Below are positions 54,579-64,000 of a stretch of DNA of 64,000 nucleotides, one piece after another. The DNA is from Cryoendolithus antarcticus (Eukaryota; Ascomycota; Dothideomycetes; Cladosporiales; Cladosporiaceae). The notes under the pieces were generated by a model. That model was not told the DNA's origin and did no database searches. It was given only the letters and a program-made list of their open reading frames with translations. The position numbers and the translations under genes were made by a program. Numbering within the stretch: position 1 is the first letter of the stretch; the number at the start of each line of letters is the position of its first letter. Location of the stretch: positions 97,654-161,653 of the forward strand of contig NAJO01000066.1 in assembly GCA_002077065.1 (NCBI GenBank), written 5' to 3'.

Positions 54579-54856
54579 TGCATTGTTCACGAACGGTCAT
54601 GACCTATGATTGCAAGGCGCTGGGGTTGACACTTGGGTACTGTACAGACAGGGTGTCCAGAGTGAGGGATCTGATCCTCGGTGTGCGCAAGGATCAGCAT
54701 CACAGACCGTTTTTTGAGACTTCACGCGCTTTCCTTCACTCACTGGAAGTGAAGCTGGAATGCCACGCTCACACAGAGGGATGGAACGCACAGTCAGCCA
54801 GTACAATTTTCCCTACACTCAGCAACTACGCTCTCCGTCTGTTTTGCATCTACAAG

Positions 54857-56124
54857 ATGTCGCCACCTGCAGTTCCGCAATACTTGACACCGAGTGGTGT
54901 GTATGACAGGTAAGCAATCGCTTGAGCTTCCCTCTCCCATACCGAGAGTATCTGACACTGCGTCGCGACAGTGACAGCAGCGAGAGTGAGGAGGCAGCAT
55001 TCGGTTATCGCGACGATGAGAACGTGCAGATGACTAAGTCGATCGGTGTGGCCGTCAACGCTACCGCGACTCTCGCCAACGAAACTCCGCAAAGCACCAA
55101 AAGCAACTCCAGCTCAGGCGGCGTTATCGTCGTCAAGCCTCGCCTCTCCGTTCCAGCTGTCCCTCCCCGCGCCACTCCTCGTGTCTCCCCTGCGTCTTCC
55201 TCAGACTCTGAGAGACACTACATTGAGATCCGTGTCGGCCCACGCACGACAGCGGACGAACAGCTTGATATACCGACATACTGTATCATAGTTGCGCGAA
55301 TCGATCCCGTCCGCGGTACCGTGACTTGGCTGGGAGTAGATACCTGGATTCTCAACGGTCTGCGCATAGGCGAGGTCGATCTGGCAGACTCGTTCAGGGA
55401 CACCGAGAAGCTGGAGCTGACTACAGAGTTCGATGTCGATCCATTCTTCGCGGCCAGGGACGTCTTGACTGCTGACAGGGTGCGGGCGTTCCTACTGAAC
55501 TTTGTGAAGAACTGGGATGGCTCAGCCGAGACAGAGCTGCTCGATCCGAGTGTTGCATGGGACCTCAGATGCATGGCTGTGCAGAATCGCATGCTGGTTG
55601 ACTCGCATGGCTTTGACGGAGACAACGAAGCAGAGGATCCCAGGAACCACTTTAGAGCCCCTTGGGATGTGCCTGTGCAGCCTGAGTTGACCGAATTACA
55701 TTTTCCGACTGGACTGGAAGACTTCCTGAGTCGGCGTGGAGCCGGCGAACACATGGATGAACTCCACGTGGTAGCGACCTTCTTCAACGATCTCGACATA
55801 GACGAGGCTCTGGGATTGCCGCACCACGTACACCTGTCGCTTCACCCGGACGAGACGTCACAGCAAGTCAGGGCTTACTTCCTGGATGGGGAAGGAGGTT
55901 TCGCGGGGCTGACGCAGAACCGCGTGTTGCGAAAGATTCTTTGGAAGTGGGCTTTGGAGCTGTGGGTTCTTCCTCAGATACGAGGCTGCAAGTTGCTGTA
56001 TCGCTGGGACGATGTGCCGTTCTTGTGCGCAAGCGGATTCATTGCGCAAAAAAGCATGTGTGCTGACGGCGATGAGAAAGCGAAGCTGTACATTGAGGCG
56101 AGAATCGTGGAGAAGGTACCTTAG
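54857..56124 (+). CDS. Uncharacterised 401-residue fungal protein
   Basis: Exons 54857-54909 and 54972-56124 with a 62-nt intron (GTAAGC...CGACAG), giving MSPPAVPQYLTPSGVYDS joined to DSSESEEAAFGY. The N-terminal ~105 residues are Ser/Pro/Asn-rich and disordered. From ~107 a folded region follows, with HYIEIRVGPRTTADEQLDIPTYCIIVARIDP and then VTWLGVDTWILNGL, FDVDPFFAARDVLTADRVRAFLLNFVKNW and a terminal VLRKILWKWALELWVLPQIRGCKLLYRWDDVPFLCASGF. Tryptophan and acidic residues are frequent. I recognise no domain. The coding character is strong (long frame, clean intron, high GC third positions), so the gene is credible. There is no signal peptide or membrane helix. It lies between the TOK1 channel and a secreted hydrolase. 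Confidence 0.65.
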
Positions 56125-56655
56125 CGATGCTTGCCAGTGCGACCAAAGGGCACGCACATATCTCTAGTCTGGGTCAGCGGACTATGCAGAGTGGCATTAG
56201 CCTTGCGCTGGGCTGACAGCAACTACACGCGTGGTCGACCTCTCGAAGGGCACAGAGCCGGAGCAGCGGACGACTGCTTATTGTCATACCTTGGCAGTTG
56301 TCGTGTGATGGCACCAAGAGGCATTGCTCTCGGTATGCCCGTAGTCATTTGCAACAGTATTGCTTGGGATGTCGACTTGGCATTGATACTTGGCAGTCCG
56401 TGAGCGTACTCGCTTTCGCGTACCGAGCGTATACATCATATGCTAAGCCGACCGACTTCAAAAGCCTCTTCAACGTGCGTGTTCGGGTCACCACATGGCC
56501 TGACAGTAGTGATCAGGCCTATTCGCCGGAGATTGGAGGAGGCAGTGCAGAGACAATGGGAGTATAAGTAAAATGTGCTTGCGCCGTCTGCTCCATCTTG
56601 CCAAACATCCAATCTTTCATTGCATAGTCAAAGAGCAAAAGAAACTCATTTCAGC
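56125..56655. other. Hydrolase upstream region
   Basis: 531 bp without a supported gene; it contains one ACGCGT near 56228 that I regard as incidental. Confidence 0.4.
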
Positions 56656-57867
56656 ATGGCATCTGTCCTGATTGTCGCGGTTCTCGTACTGCTCAATCGT
56701 CGCACCTCAGCCAACCCTCTTCACGCCCATGACCGCAGCATCAGACCATATGGGACTTGTAAGTCTTTCGACATACCGATCTTCGCAACAGCCGACAGCG
56801 CTATCTATGACATTCCGCGTGTCAACAACGATGTCGAAGCCACCGCCTGGGCCATCTGGGATGCAACTCGCACAAACCCACATGGGCCATACAGTAGGCT
56901 ACAGAACACGACAACGTCAGAGACGTTCAAGATTCACGCGCAGCTCTGTGTGCCCAAAGCTCGCAGTCCCCGGGGGGACATTCTGCAACTTGCTACACAT
57001 GGCGTACATTACGATTCCAGGTACTGGGACTCAGCCTACCAACCCGAGCAGCATTCTTATGTTGATGCATCTCTCAAAGCGGGATATTCCATCTTCACGT
57101 ACGACCGCCTGGGAGTTGGACAGTCCGATCACCCAGATGCGTACACCGTCGTGCAGGGCGCAATCGAGCTCGAGATCTTGCGACAATTGACTCTGATGGC
57201 TCGGAACGGCAGCCTCTACGACGCCGCCAAGCGCGTCCAGACCAAGAACAAAGTCCAACTTCAGGCTCCAGCTAAGCCAGACAAGGTCATCCACATCGGC
57301 CACAGCTTTGGCTCTGTTTTGACCTCCTCTTTCCTGGCCAATTACGCTAAACTGAGTGACGGTGCCATCATCACGGGCTACCTCCTCGGCCTGGACTTGG
57401 CCAGCGCCGGCTCGACTTCTTGGAGCCTCGAATATGCTGCTACTGCCAATCCGCCGTACGACAGGGGTAGCGGCTACGTGGTCGCCAAGAACGACGGCAT
57501 CCAGAATGTCTTCTTCGGCGGAAATATCACAACCGCGTATACACCTGCTCTGTTCGAATATGGGAATGCCATCAAGCAACCTGTGCCGATAGGAGAGATT
57601 GCTTCGTCATGGAGGATCCTGAACAACTTCGCTCCGAACTTCACCAAGCCCATACAATTCTTGCTGCCAGAGAAGGACTTCTACATCTGTCGTGGCGATT
57701 GCGTGGGCTTGACGAATGCGACGGATTTGAGGGCGACAACGTATCCGAATGCTTCGGCCATCGAAGTTGTGATTCAGCCGAACACTGGACATGCGTTGCC
57801 GTTGCATAACAATGCTACTGCTGGATTCCAGCTGACCTTCGACTTCTTGAAAAGCAACGGGCTATGA
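56656..57867 (+). CDS. Secreted alpha/beta hydrolase
   Basis: 403 aa from the ATG at 56656. The start MASVLIVAVLVLLNRRTSAN is a probable signal peptide. The catalytic serine lies in HIGHSFGSVLTS (~218-229), the GxSxG nucleophile elbow of the alpha/beta-hydrolase fold. An oxyanion-side ATHGVHYDSRYWD and YDRLGVGQSDHPD precede it. The likely acid is in LLPEKDFYICRGDC and the histidine in NTGHALPLHNNATAG. Several N-glycosylation sequons (NTT, NGS, NIT, NFT, NAT, NAS) fit secretion. The upstream frame extension to 56575 lacks a signal-like start. The substrate cannot be told; esterase, lipase or peptidase activity is possible. Secreted hydrolases of this kind are common in plant-associated or saprotrophic fungi. 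Confidence 0.8.
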   Translation: MASVLIVAVLVLLNRRTSANPLHAHDRSIRPYGTCKSFDIPIFATADSAIYDIPRVNNDVEATAWAIWDATRTNPHGPYSRLQNTTTSETFKIHAQLCVPKARSPRGDILQLATHGVHYDSRYWDSAYQPEQHSYVDASLKAGYSIFTYDRLGVGQSDHPDAYTVVQGAIELEILRQLTLMARNGSLYDAAKRVQTKNKVQLQAPAKPDKVIHIGHSFGSVLTSSFLANYAKLSDGAIITGYLLGLDLASAGSTSWSLEYAATANPPYDRGSGYVVAKNDGIQNVFFGGNITTAYTPALFEYGNAIKQPVPIGEIASSWRILNNFAPNFTKPIQFLLPEKDFYICRGDCVGLTNATDLRATTYPNASAIEVVIQPNTGHALPLHNNATAGFQLTFDFLKSNGL

Positions 57868-59278
57868 GCAGCGTGTATAGAGGGAAAGGCGCGGTGAAGA
57901 TGGGACCGAGCGGTTGCGTGCGTGGTCAAACCGGTGTCCTTTCGATAGTGTGGTGGAGTGATCGGTACGAAACTCAGTTCAGTGTATAACACTTTGTCTC
58001 ATATCGCCCCTACTGCCACCCTTGACAGATGCCTAGTGCTGCTGTTGACTACACTGCAACGTATCTTATAGTACAGGCGTGACCGGCGAGAGGCATGCTC
58101 GTCCGACTGAGCCGGAGTCCCCGACTGAAGTCTTGCTCTCATGGTACAATTGAAGGTTTGCTTAGGGATCCCCAGGAGTATGTAGAAAGGAGGCAGTGAC
58201 ACTCGCGGGCACGATCAGACGGGCCAAAATCGTGCGGCGACAAATGTACGAAACATCTCCCAGCTCCGCTAGGGCCCGACATCTTCGACAGCGGCGACTG
58301 ACGGGTACTGTGGCTTTCAGCCTCTTCAGCCTCTGTACCAGGCCAGCACTCCGCGTTTCTCCGCCGTTCTAGCCAGATACGCGCTGAGTAACGGGGATTA
58401 ACGTGCGACCGGCCAACATAGAAATACTAAACGCTTGCAGCAGATTAGAACCCTCCAGAAAGCGCTATCCGAGACCCGCTTCGTGCGGCAAATGCTTCAA
58501 CCGCACGAAGCTCAAGCATCACTAAGCAGCGTCAAAGCCATCAAGCAGCATGCCGCCAAGGGCTTCGTGTGCCGCGACAGCCATTCGCCAAGCTCATGCG
58601 TTCAGCATGTTCCCTGGGTGTCGATTGGAGAGATGTAATCGCGGCAAGACGTGAGGGGCGACTGCGTTTAGGCACGACGTGTAGACCTGGCAGTGCAACT
58701 TCGCGCATCTTGAGCGTAATCTTTTCGCAATTTGTCGATGAGGTGTCGCGCAGCCGACTCCGACAGCGCGACGAGCATGGTTCCGGAAGTACCCCGGCAT
58801 GTGTTCGTAGTGTAGAGCACCGATCACTAGCTGCCCAATCGCGCCATGTCAGCGCGCATCCTTACCTCGAGATGAGCGGGGACATGTGGGGAAGCGGATG
58901 GCGGGTGTGTGTGATGTCGCATGAGCTCCATGTAACGCAGTGGAGAGGAATGGGTACAAAGATCAGCGCTCTGCCACTAGATGGAGAAATCTACAGTCGC
59001 ACCGCCGCTACAGAGGGTGTTCAATTACGAAGATCTGGACGAGAACATCTCTCGCTGAAAGGCAGAGTCGCAGAGAGCAATAGCAAGGTCAGTAGAAATG
59101 TTCATGGCCTTCTGATTAGTCGGGTCCACACTGCCCAGCACACCAACGTCTTGGAAGTCTTCGCACAAGGCTTGACGACTATAAGTTTGCTGCGGTATAT
59201 GGCGACCAATCTTCTGGGTCATTGAATATTCACAGAATCGAGATCATCAAGCTGACATGGCTTCCAACCAGTGTCATC
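57868..59278. other. 1.4-kb gene-free interval
   Basis: No supported coding sequence on either strand. A perfect 11-bp inverted repeat with a 12-nt spacer is at 58478-58511. A 218-codon frame at 58569-59225 has no protein-like features that I recognise and no good start context. Confidence 0.5.
58478..58511. repeat. Perfect inverted repeat, 11-bp arms, 12-nt loop
   Basis: GCTTCGTGCGG (58478-58488) and CCGCACGAAGC (58501-58511) are exact reverse complements. A related GGCTTCGTGTGCCG sits 50 bp further on. Hairpin or dimer-binding site; role unknown. Confidence 0.7.
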
Positions 59279-61033
59279 ATGGCGCACGCCAAAGGCGACT
59301 ACTCGCCGGACTACAATGAGAAACATCGCGACGATGTTTACTTCGCTAGCGCCGGCGAGCCGGTGGAGGACGACATGTCCTGGGGAAAGTACCTAGCGAC
59401 CCGGATCACAACACTGAAGCCGCCCATGGATAAAGTCGAGAATCCGCTCACTCTGCTACGCCTTCTGAGTACGAAGCAATGGCTCTTCTTCACGTGCTCC
59501 TTCATCGCATGGACATGGGATGCGTTCGACTTTGTGAGTAGCTCCCAAACTCCGGACGGTTCGATGGCTGATGCTTGCAGTTTACGGTCAGCTTGACGGT
59601 CACCGATCTCGCGAAGACTTTCGGCAAGACCAATACGCGTGTGTTCATTCAGAAACCTATGGACCAAGGCCGTGTAAGCTGACGAACTTCAGAAATCTCA
59701 TGGGGTATCACCCTCGTCCTCATGTTCCGCTCTGTTGGCGCCATCACATTCGGTCTTGCTGCTGACCGCTGGGGCCGCAAGTGGCCTTTCGTGGTCAATA
59801 ATTTATTATTCATCGTTTTGGAGCTTGGCACAGGCTTCTGCCAGACCTATAAGCAGTTTCTAGCAGTCCGGGCGCTCTTTGGTGTCGCAATGGGCGGTCT
59901 CTATGGCAATGTCGCCGCAACGGCGTTGGAGGACTGTCCAGAACGGGCGAGAGGGCTCATTTCTGGCATGCTGCAACAAGGCTACGCCTTCGGCTATCTC
60001 CTGGCAACAGCCTTTGCACGAGGCTTGGTCAATACCACGAGCCATGGCTGGCGTCCGCTTTTCTGGTTTGGGGCGGGTCCACCCGTGCTGATCATCGCGT
60101 TCCGTCTCATGCTGCCGGAGACCGACAGCTACATCGAGCGACAGCGCGTCCGAGCTGCAGGAAACGCAGGCGCGACCTTCGTCAAAGAAGGCAAAGTCGC
60201 GTTGAAGCGCCACTGGAAGCTGCTGATTTACATGGTGCTGTTGATGGCAGGCTTCAACTTCATGTCGCATGGCTCGCAAGATCTCTACCCAACAATGTTG
60301 ACGAACCAGTACGGTTTCTCTGCCAATGCTCTCACGGTCACTCAGGTCGTTGCCAATCTTGGCGCAATGACTGGAGGTACGGTGATCGGCTACCTGTCGC
60401 AGATGTTCGGACGTCGCTTCAGCATCATCTCTGCCTGCATCCTTGGCGGCGCTTTGCTGTACCCGTATTGCTTCATAGGCAACGAGCGTGTCATGGCTGC
60501 GGCATTCTTCGAGCAGGCTGCTGTACAAGGTGCCTGGGGTGTGATCCCTATTCATCTGATGGAATTGTCGCCGGGCTCGTTCCGCACCTTTGTGGTAGGT
60601 ACATCTTACCAGCTGGGCAACCTGGTCTCTTCCGCCAGTTCCACAATCGAGGCGACAATCGGCGAACGCTTCCCGCTGCCGCCGTTGGTGAAAGAGGGGA
60701 AGACGACGCATCGTTACGCGTATGGCAAAGTCATCGTGAGTGATGTTGATTCCCAATCGCTGGACACAGCTAACGAGGTGCAGGCTATTTTCATGGGTTG
60801 TGTCTTCGCCTACGTGATCGTTCTCACCTTCCTTGGTCCGGAGTACAAGGGCAGAAGTATGGGCGCTGGTGAGTTTGAGATCTTTGGCTCAGCTTGACAA
60901 GTTACTGACTTCGATTTCAGCGCACGACCATGATTTCGAGGAGGCCACTGGCAGACCGATTGAGGACACGGATCATGATGGTTTTGACAAGCGCCATGAC
61001 TCCGATGAGGATCAGATTGCGAAGTCGCATTGA
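59279..61033 (+). CDS. Jen1-family monocarboxylate/proton transporter (MFS)
   Basis: Plasma-membrane importer of lactate, pyruvate or similar acids with H+. Four exons: 59279-59533, 59581-59638, 59693-60868 and 60921-61033; introns of 47-54 nt with GTGAGT, GTGTGT and GTGAGT donors; 533 aa. The splices give WDAFDFFTVSLTVTDL, TNTQISWGITLVLMFRSVGAITFGLAADRWGRKWPF and SMGAAHDHDFEEATG. The Jen signature N-x-x-S-H-x-S-Q-D-x-x-x-T is present as NFMSHGSQDLYPT near residue 292. Twelve membrane helices are expected, and the MFS motif GLAADRWGRK is intact. Tails are hydrophilic. Jen1 members are usually repressed by glucose and induced by carboxylates. The exact substrate within the group cannot be told. 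Confidence 0.9.
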
Positions 61034-62404
61034 TGCCTGCGTTGTTAGTCGCGTTAGCTCAACAAGATGATGTATATGTGTGCTCCTTCTTATTCCAAAA
61101 GTCTGAAGGTCTACCGTACGACTCAGCATGCGAAGCAGCGCATTTACTGCTCTGAGAGTGTCTGAGAGAAGCACCATCAATCAGTTGATGCAGATCTCAC
61201 TCGGATGTCTCTCGATGGCAGCTCGACAGTATCCCAACTCTTGTGGTGCGCCATCACAATTGCGCGAGAACTCTTCAGGTCAGTGCTATGTAGCTATGAG
61301 GGCGTGTTCTGGAGCCAGAATGCCAATCATGCTTGGCACGCCCTACCGGCAACCTCAGGCCGCTCACAAGACCCTTGGATGTTCTTGTTTGCGCTGGCGC
61401 CATGGCCAGGAGCGTTTTCCTTTAGAAACCTTGATCTGACTTCACTTGACCTTTCAGTCCATTGCTATCGTTCACCTGCGCTGTAGTCCAGACGTACAGC
61501 ATTACTGTCTCCATGTTATACTCGCACACTGGCGTGTAGGCCTACCCCGCTGCCGCTGCCACCTCGATCGGAGGAGCTTCTGCTTCGGGATAATTTGGCG
61601 AAAGGACCGAACTTGCGCGATGGTGATTGCGCTTGCCCTGACAGCCTTGCCTGGTCACATCTGCAGTCGGTCAATGAGACAGTCCGGCAAGTACATGATG
61701 ATGGGCGTGCATTGCGAATGCGTCGCGCAGCAACGACGCCATACAATCCGAAGAGCCAGATATCAACTTGGTTATCGAGTCGTGTGCGATCCTGGGGCCA
61801 GTTTGCCCAGGCTGGTGGCGCTTGTAGCCGAATTGGTCGCGTCATGATTGACGAGGATGTGTCAAGATTGCGAACGACGAAACAATGCACTTGAAGTCGA
61901 TTCGGCGACCAAAGTGTGGACCCATAATCTGCCGTTGTGGAGGTAATGCGCTATGCTGTCGGCGTTCACGACCTGTACTTGGGGACCACGAGTCCATCAC
62001 ACACCGCGCGAAAGTGTCGTTCGCCATATCTTCAATGAGCCCAGCAGGTCCGTTCGCTTGGCTTGCACCCATGCGACATTGATCCCTGTCTGCTGTGTCA
62101 CCAATAGCGAATCGTAGCTCTATCGCATCCACCAACCGGATGATCGCGACAACGGTTCTCCCGCGTGATGCACATTAGCTTGTGTATCGAAGATCCTACG
62201 AGGCGCACAGATACCGCTCTGAGTCTAGGCTTATCTGCGTGTTGGAAGGTGCTTCATGGAATCACAGTGGTAATCAAGTGGGCGGTCGCATGGCATTGCT
62301 TGGCAAAGCCGGGCTCGCATATTATTCAGTAGGTGGGCTCTGACTTCACCTCCCCTCACTTCCAAGACGCATTGCGCAGTGCATACTATCACTGGTCGCC
62401 CACC
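61034..62404. other. 1.37-kb gene-free interval
   Basis: No supported gene, repeat or RNA. Overlapping short ORFs on both strands look like chance frames. It presumably contains the permease promoter. Confidence 0.45.
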
Positions 62405-64000
62405 ATGTCGACATATCCCGAGATCAAGCACGATGGCAGTAGCGACGAGGAGAAAGGTCATGGGCACAACAAGGTCGTTGACAGTCTTCCCGTCCAAGGA
62501 GATGAGGTTCAGCCCGGCGGCCAGCGCGAGCTCAAGCGCAGTCTAAAGGGCAGACACATGCAAATGATCGCAATCGGCGGTGCTATCGGTGCTGGCTTTT
62601 TCGTCGGATCAGGTTCGTTGGCAAATTCGTTTTGCGTCTGTAGGATTCGGTGATTCCAAAACTCACAATGCGTCCAGGCGGTGCGCTCACAACCGGTGGT
62701 CCAGGCAGTCTAGTCATTGCGTTCTGCATCATTGGCTTGATGCTGCTGCTCACCATGCAAGCACTGGCCGAGCTGGCAGTCATGTACCCGGTAAGAACCG
62801 CCTCCTTCTCAGTGGCGACCCGTGTCTATCACGGGTGGGACAGGCCGCAATTCAGCGTGGGAAATACCAAAGGACTGACCTGGAACTCAGGTAAACGGTG
62901 CCTTTTATAGCTACGCCGTTCGCTTCATCGACCCTTCATGGGGTTTCGCCACCGGCTGGGACTACGCCATTCAATGGCTCACGGTCCTGCCGTTCGAGAT
63001 CACTGCAGCTGCCCTCACGATCTCATTCTGGAAGAAAGGTGCCGAAACGAACGTCGGGGTATGGGTCACAATCTTTCTCGTGGCCCTGTGCGCCATTCAA
63101 GTCTTTGGTGTCCGCGGCTACGGGGAGGTCGAATTTGTCCTGGCTATCATCAAGGTCACGGCGACCATCGGTTTCATCATTCTTGCGATCATCATCGACT
63201 GCGGCGGTGTGCCGACAGATGATCGCGGTTACATCGGTGCCAGATACTGGCACGACCCCGGCGCTTTCAGGAACGGATTCAAAGGCTTCTGCTCAGTCTT
63301 CGTGACAGCTTCCTTCGCCTTCGGCGGGACCGAGCTGACTGGACTCGCTGCTGCAGAGGCAGCCAACCCTATGCGCTCCATTCCAATGGCTACGAAGCAA
63401 GTTTTCTGGCGGATATCGCTTTTCTACGTTGTCGGCTTGTTCCTAGTGGGTCTCGTCGTGCCATCCGATAACCCGGGTCTCCTTCATGCAAGTGGAGCAG
63501 CCACAGCGTATTCGCCGTTTGTCATTGCCATCAACCTCGCTGGGATCAGGGCATTACCTTCGATTTTCAATGTCGTAATCTTACTTGCAGTGCTTTCCGT
63601 GGCCAATAGCTGTACTTATGCGTCCACTCGCACGATGCAGGCGCTCGGGCAGACCAACATGGGACCGAGCTTTCTCGCATATGTTGATAAGAAAGGTAGC
63701 CCACTGTAAGACACGCTGATCATTGATCTCGAAATGGCAACTGATAATGTCACCAGGTGGTGCGTCCTCATACAAATTGCTTTCGGGTTTTTAGCATACA
63801 TCAATGAGTAAGCCGAATCGTTCACATCACAATCAATGGCTACGGACGCCAGCTGACAAGTCGTGCTCAGGGCATCCACCGGCAGCACCATATTTACCTG
63901 GCTCCTTGCCTTGTCTGGGCTCGCGAACTTCTTCATCTGTGAGCACTCGGTCGTCTAATTGGGTTGTTACTTCTACTTACCAGAACTACAGGGGGTACCA
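62405..64000 (+). CDS. Amino-acid permease, APC superfamily, fungal YAT type (3' end outside window)
   Basis: Plasma-membrane proton-coupled amino-acid importer. Exons: 62405-62612, 62678-62790, 62891-63705, 63757-63807, 63871-63938 and 63992 onward, with introns of 51-100 nt. The cytoplasmic N-terminus (~1-50) ends in LKRSLKGRHMQMIAIGGAIGAGFFVGSG, the YAT start with the substrate-backbone-binding GAIGAGFF. Splices join it to GALTTGGPGSLVIAF, then MYPVNGAFYSYAVRFIDPSWGFATGWDYAIQW, then ASFAFGGTELTGLAAAEAANPMRSIP. About nine membrane helices are inside the window and the frame stays open to the edge. The first intron's donor GTTCGT is slightly unusual. Substrate range cannot be predicted. Confidence 0.92.

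Noticed and set aside
58569..59225. 218-codon open frame before the Jen1-type gene
   Set aside because: No recognisable domain, mixed composition, and it runs into the next gene's leader; best seen as a chance frame in GC-rich DNA.
59860..60756. Antisense frame of 298 codons opposite the Jen1-type transporter
   Set aside because: It mirrors a well-supported exon with an intact Jen signature; the His/Arg-rich antisense peptide is a codon-bias artefact.
61128..61894. Several overlapping ORFs of 90-133 codons between the Jen1-type and permease genes
   Set aside because: They occur in competing frames on both strands without splice logic or conserved motifs.

Overview
This window is nuclear DNA from a filamentous ascomycete (Pezizomycotina, probably Dothideomycetes). 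The evidence is small introns of about 47-110 nt with GTRNGY-type donors and CTAAC/CTGAC-like branch sites, compact gene spacing on both strands, and a gene set with typical filamentous-fungal architectures: a divergent nitrate/nitrite reductase pair, an APSES factor, a TOK1 channel, Csf1 and Rmn1. No rRNA, tRNA, CRISPR array or recognisable transposon was found.

Layout. 1-6.3 kb: UPF2 (nonsense-mediated decay, runs off the left edge), a Fyv7-type rRNA-processing protein and MCM3. 6.8-11.1 kb: a badly decayed coiled-coil gene, an orphan ORF and a SANT/Myb-like nuclear protein. 11.7-12.6 kb: the Golgi SNARE Bos1. 13.8-20.9 kb: the nitrate-assimilation pair niaD (minus) and niiA (plus), sharing a 1.07 kb promoter with NirA-type and GATA sites. 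21-25 kb: a glutathione S-transferase and an Rmn1/RBM26-type RNA-binding protein. 25.3-34.9 kb: the single-exon bridge-like lipid-transfer protein Csf1. 35.8-38.5 kb: eEF2. 39.2-51.6 kb: a DUF300/Ost-alpha-like membrane protein, an LPAELRN-type orphan, a P-loop sulfotransferase-like protein, mitochondrial uS4 (Nam9), a BTB protein, a Cup1-like LYR protein and an Mbp1-type APSES factor. 52-64 kb: a TOK1 potassium channel, an orphan, a secreted alpha/beta hydrolase, a Jen1-type carboxylate transporter and an amino-acid permease cut by the right edge. This last part is gene-poorer and carries surface and nutrient-uptake functions.

How the genes relate. niaD and niiA together reduce nitrate to ammonium, and their shared promoter has one perfect NirA octamer about 250-270 bp from each start codon. 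MCM3 has an ACGCGT (MCB) element about 100 bp upstream, and the window also encodes the Mbp1-type factor expected to bind such elements. The remaining neighbours are unrelated housekeeping genes.

I rebuilt exon structures by hand from splice signals and conserved protein continuity. I see no clearly unprecedented system. The observations most worth checking are the multiply broken gene at 6.8-7.9 kb, the SQ-rich tail of MCM3, the tiny first coding exons, the symmetric NirA sites and three perfect intergenic palindromes.
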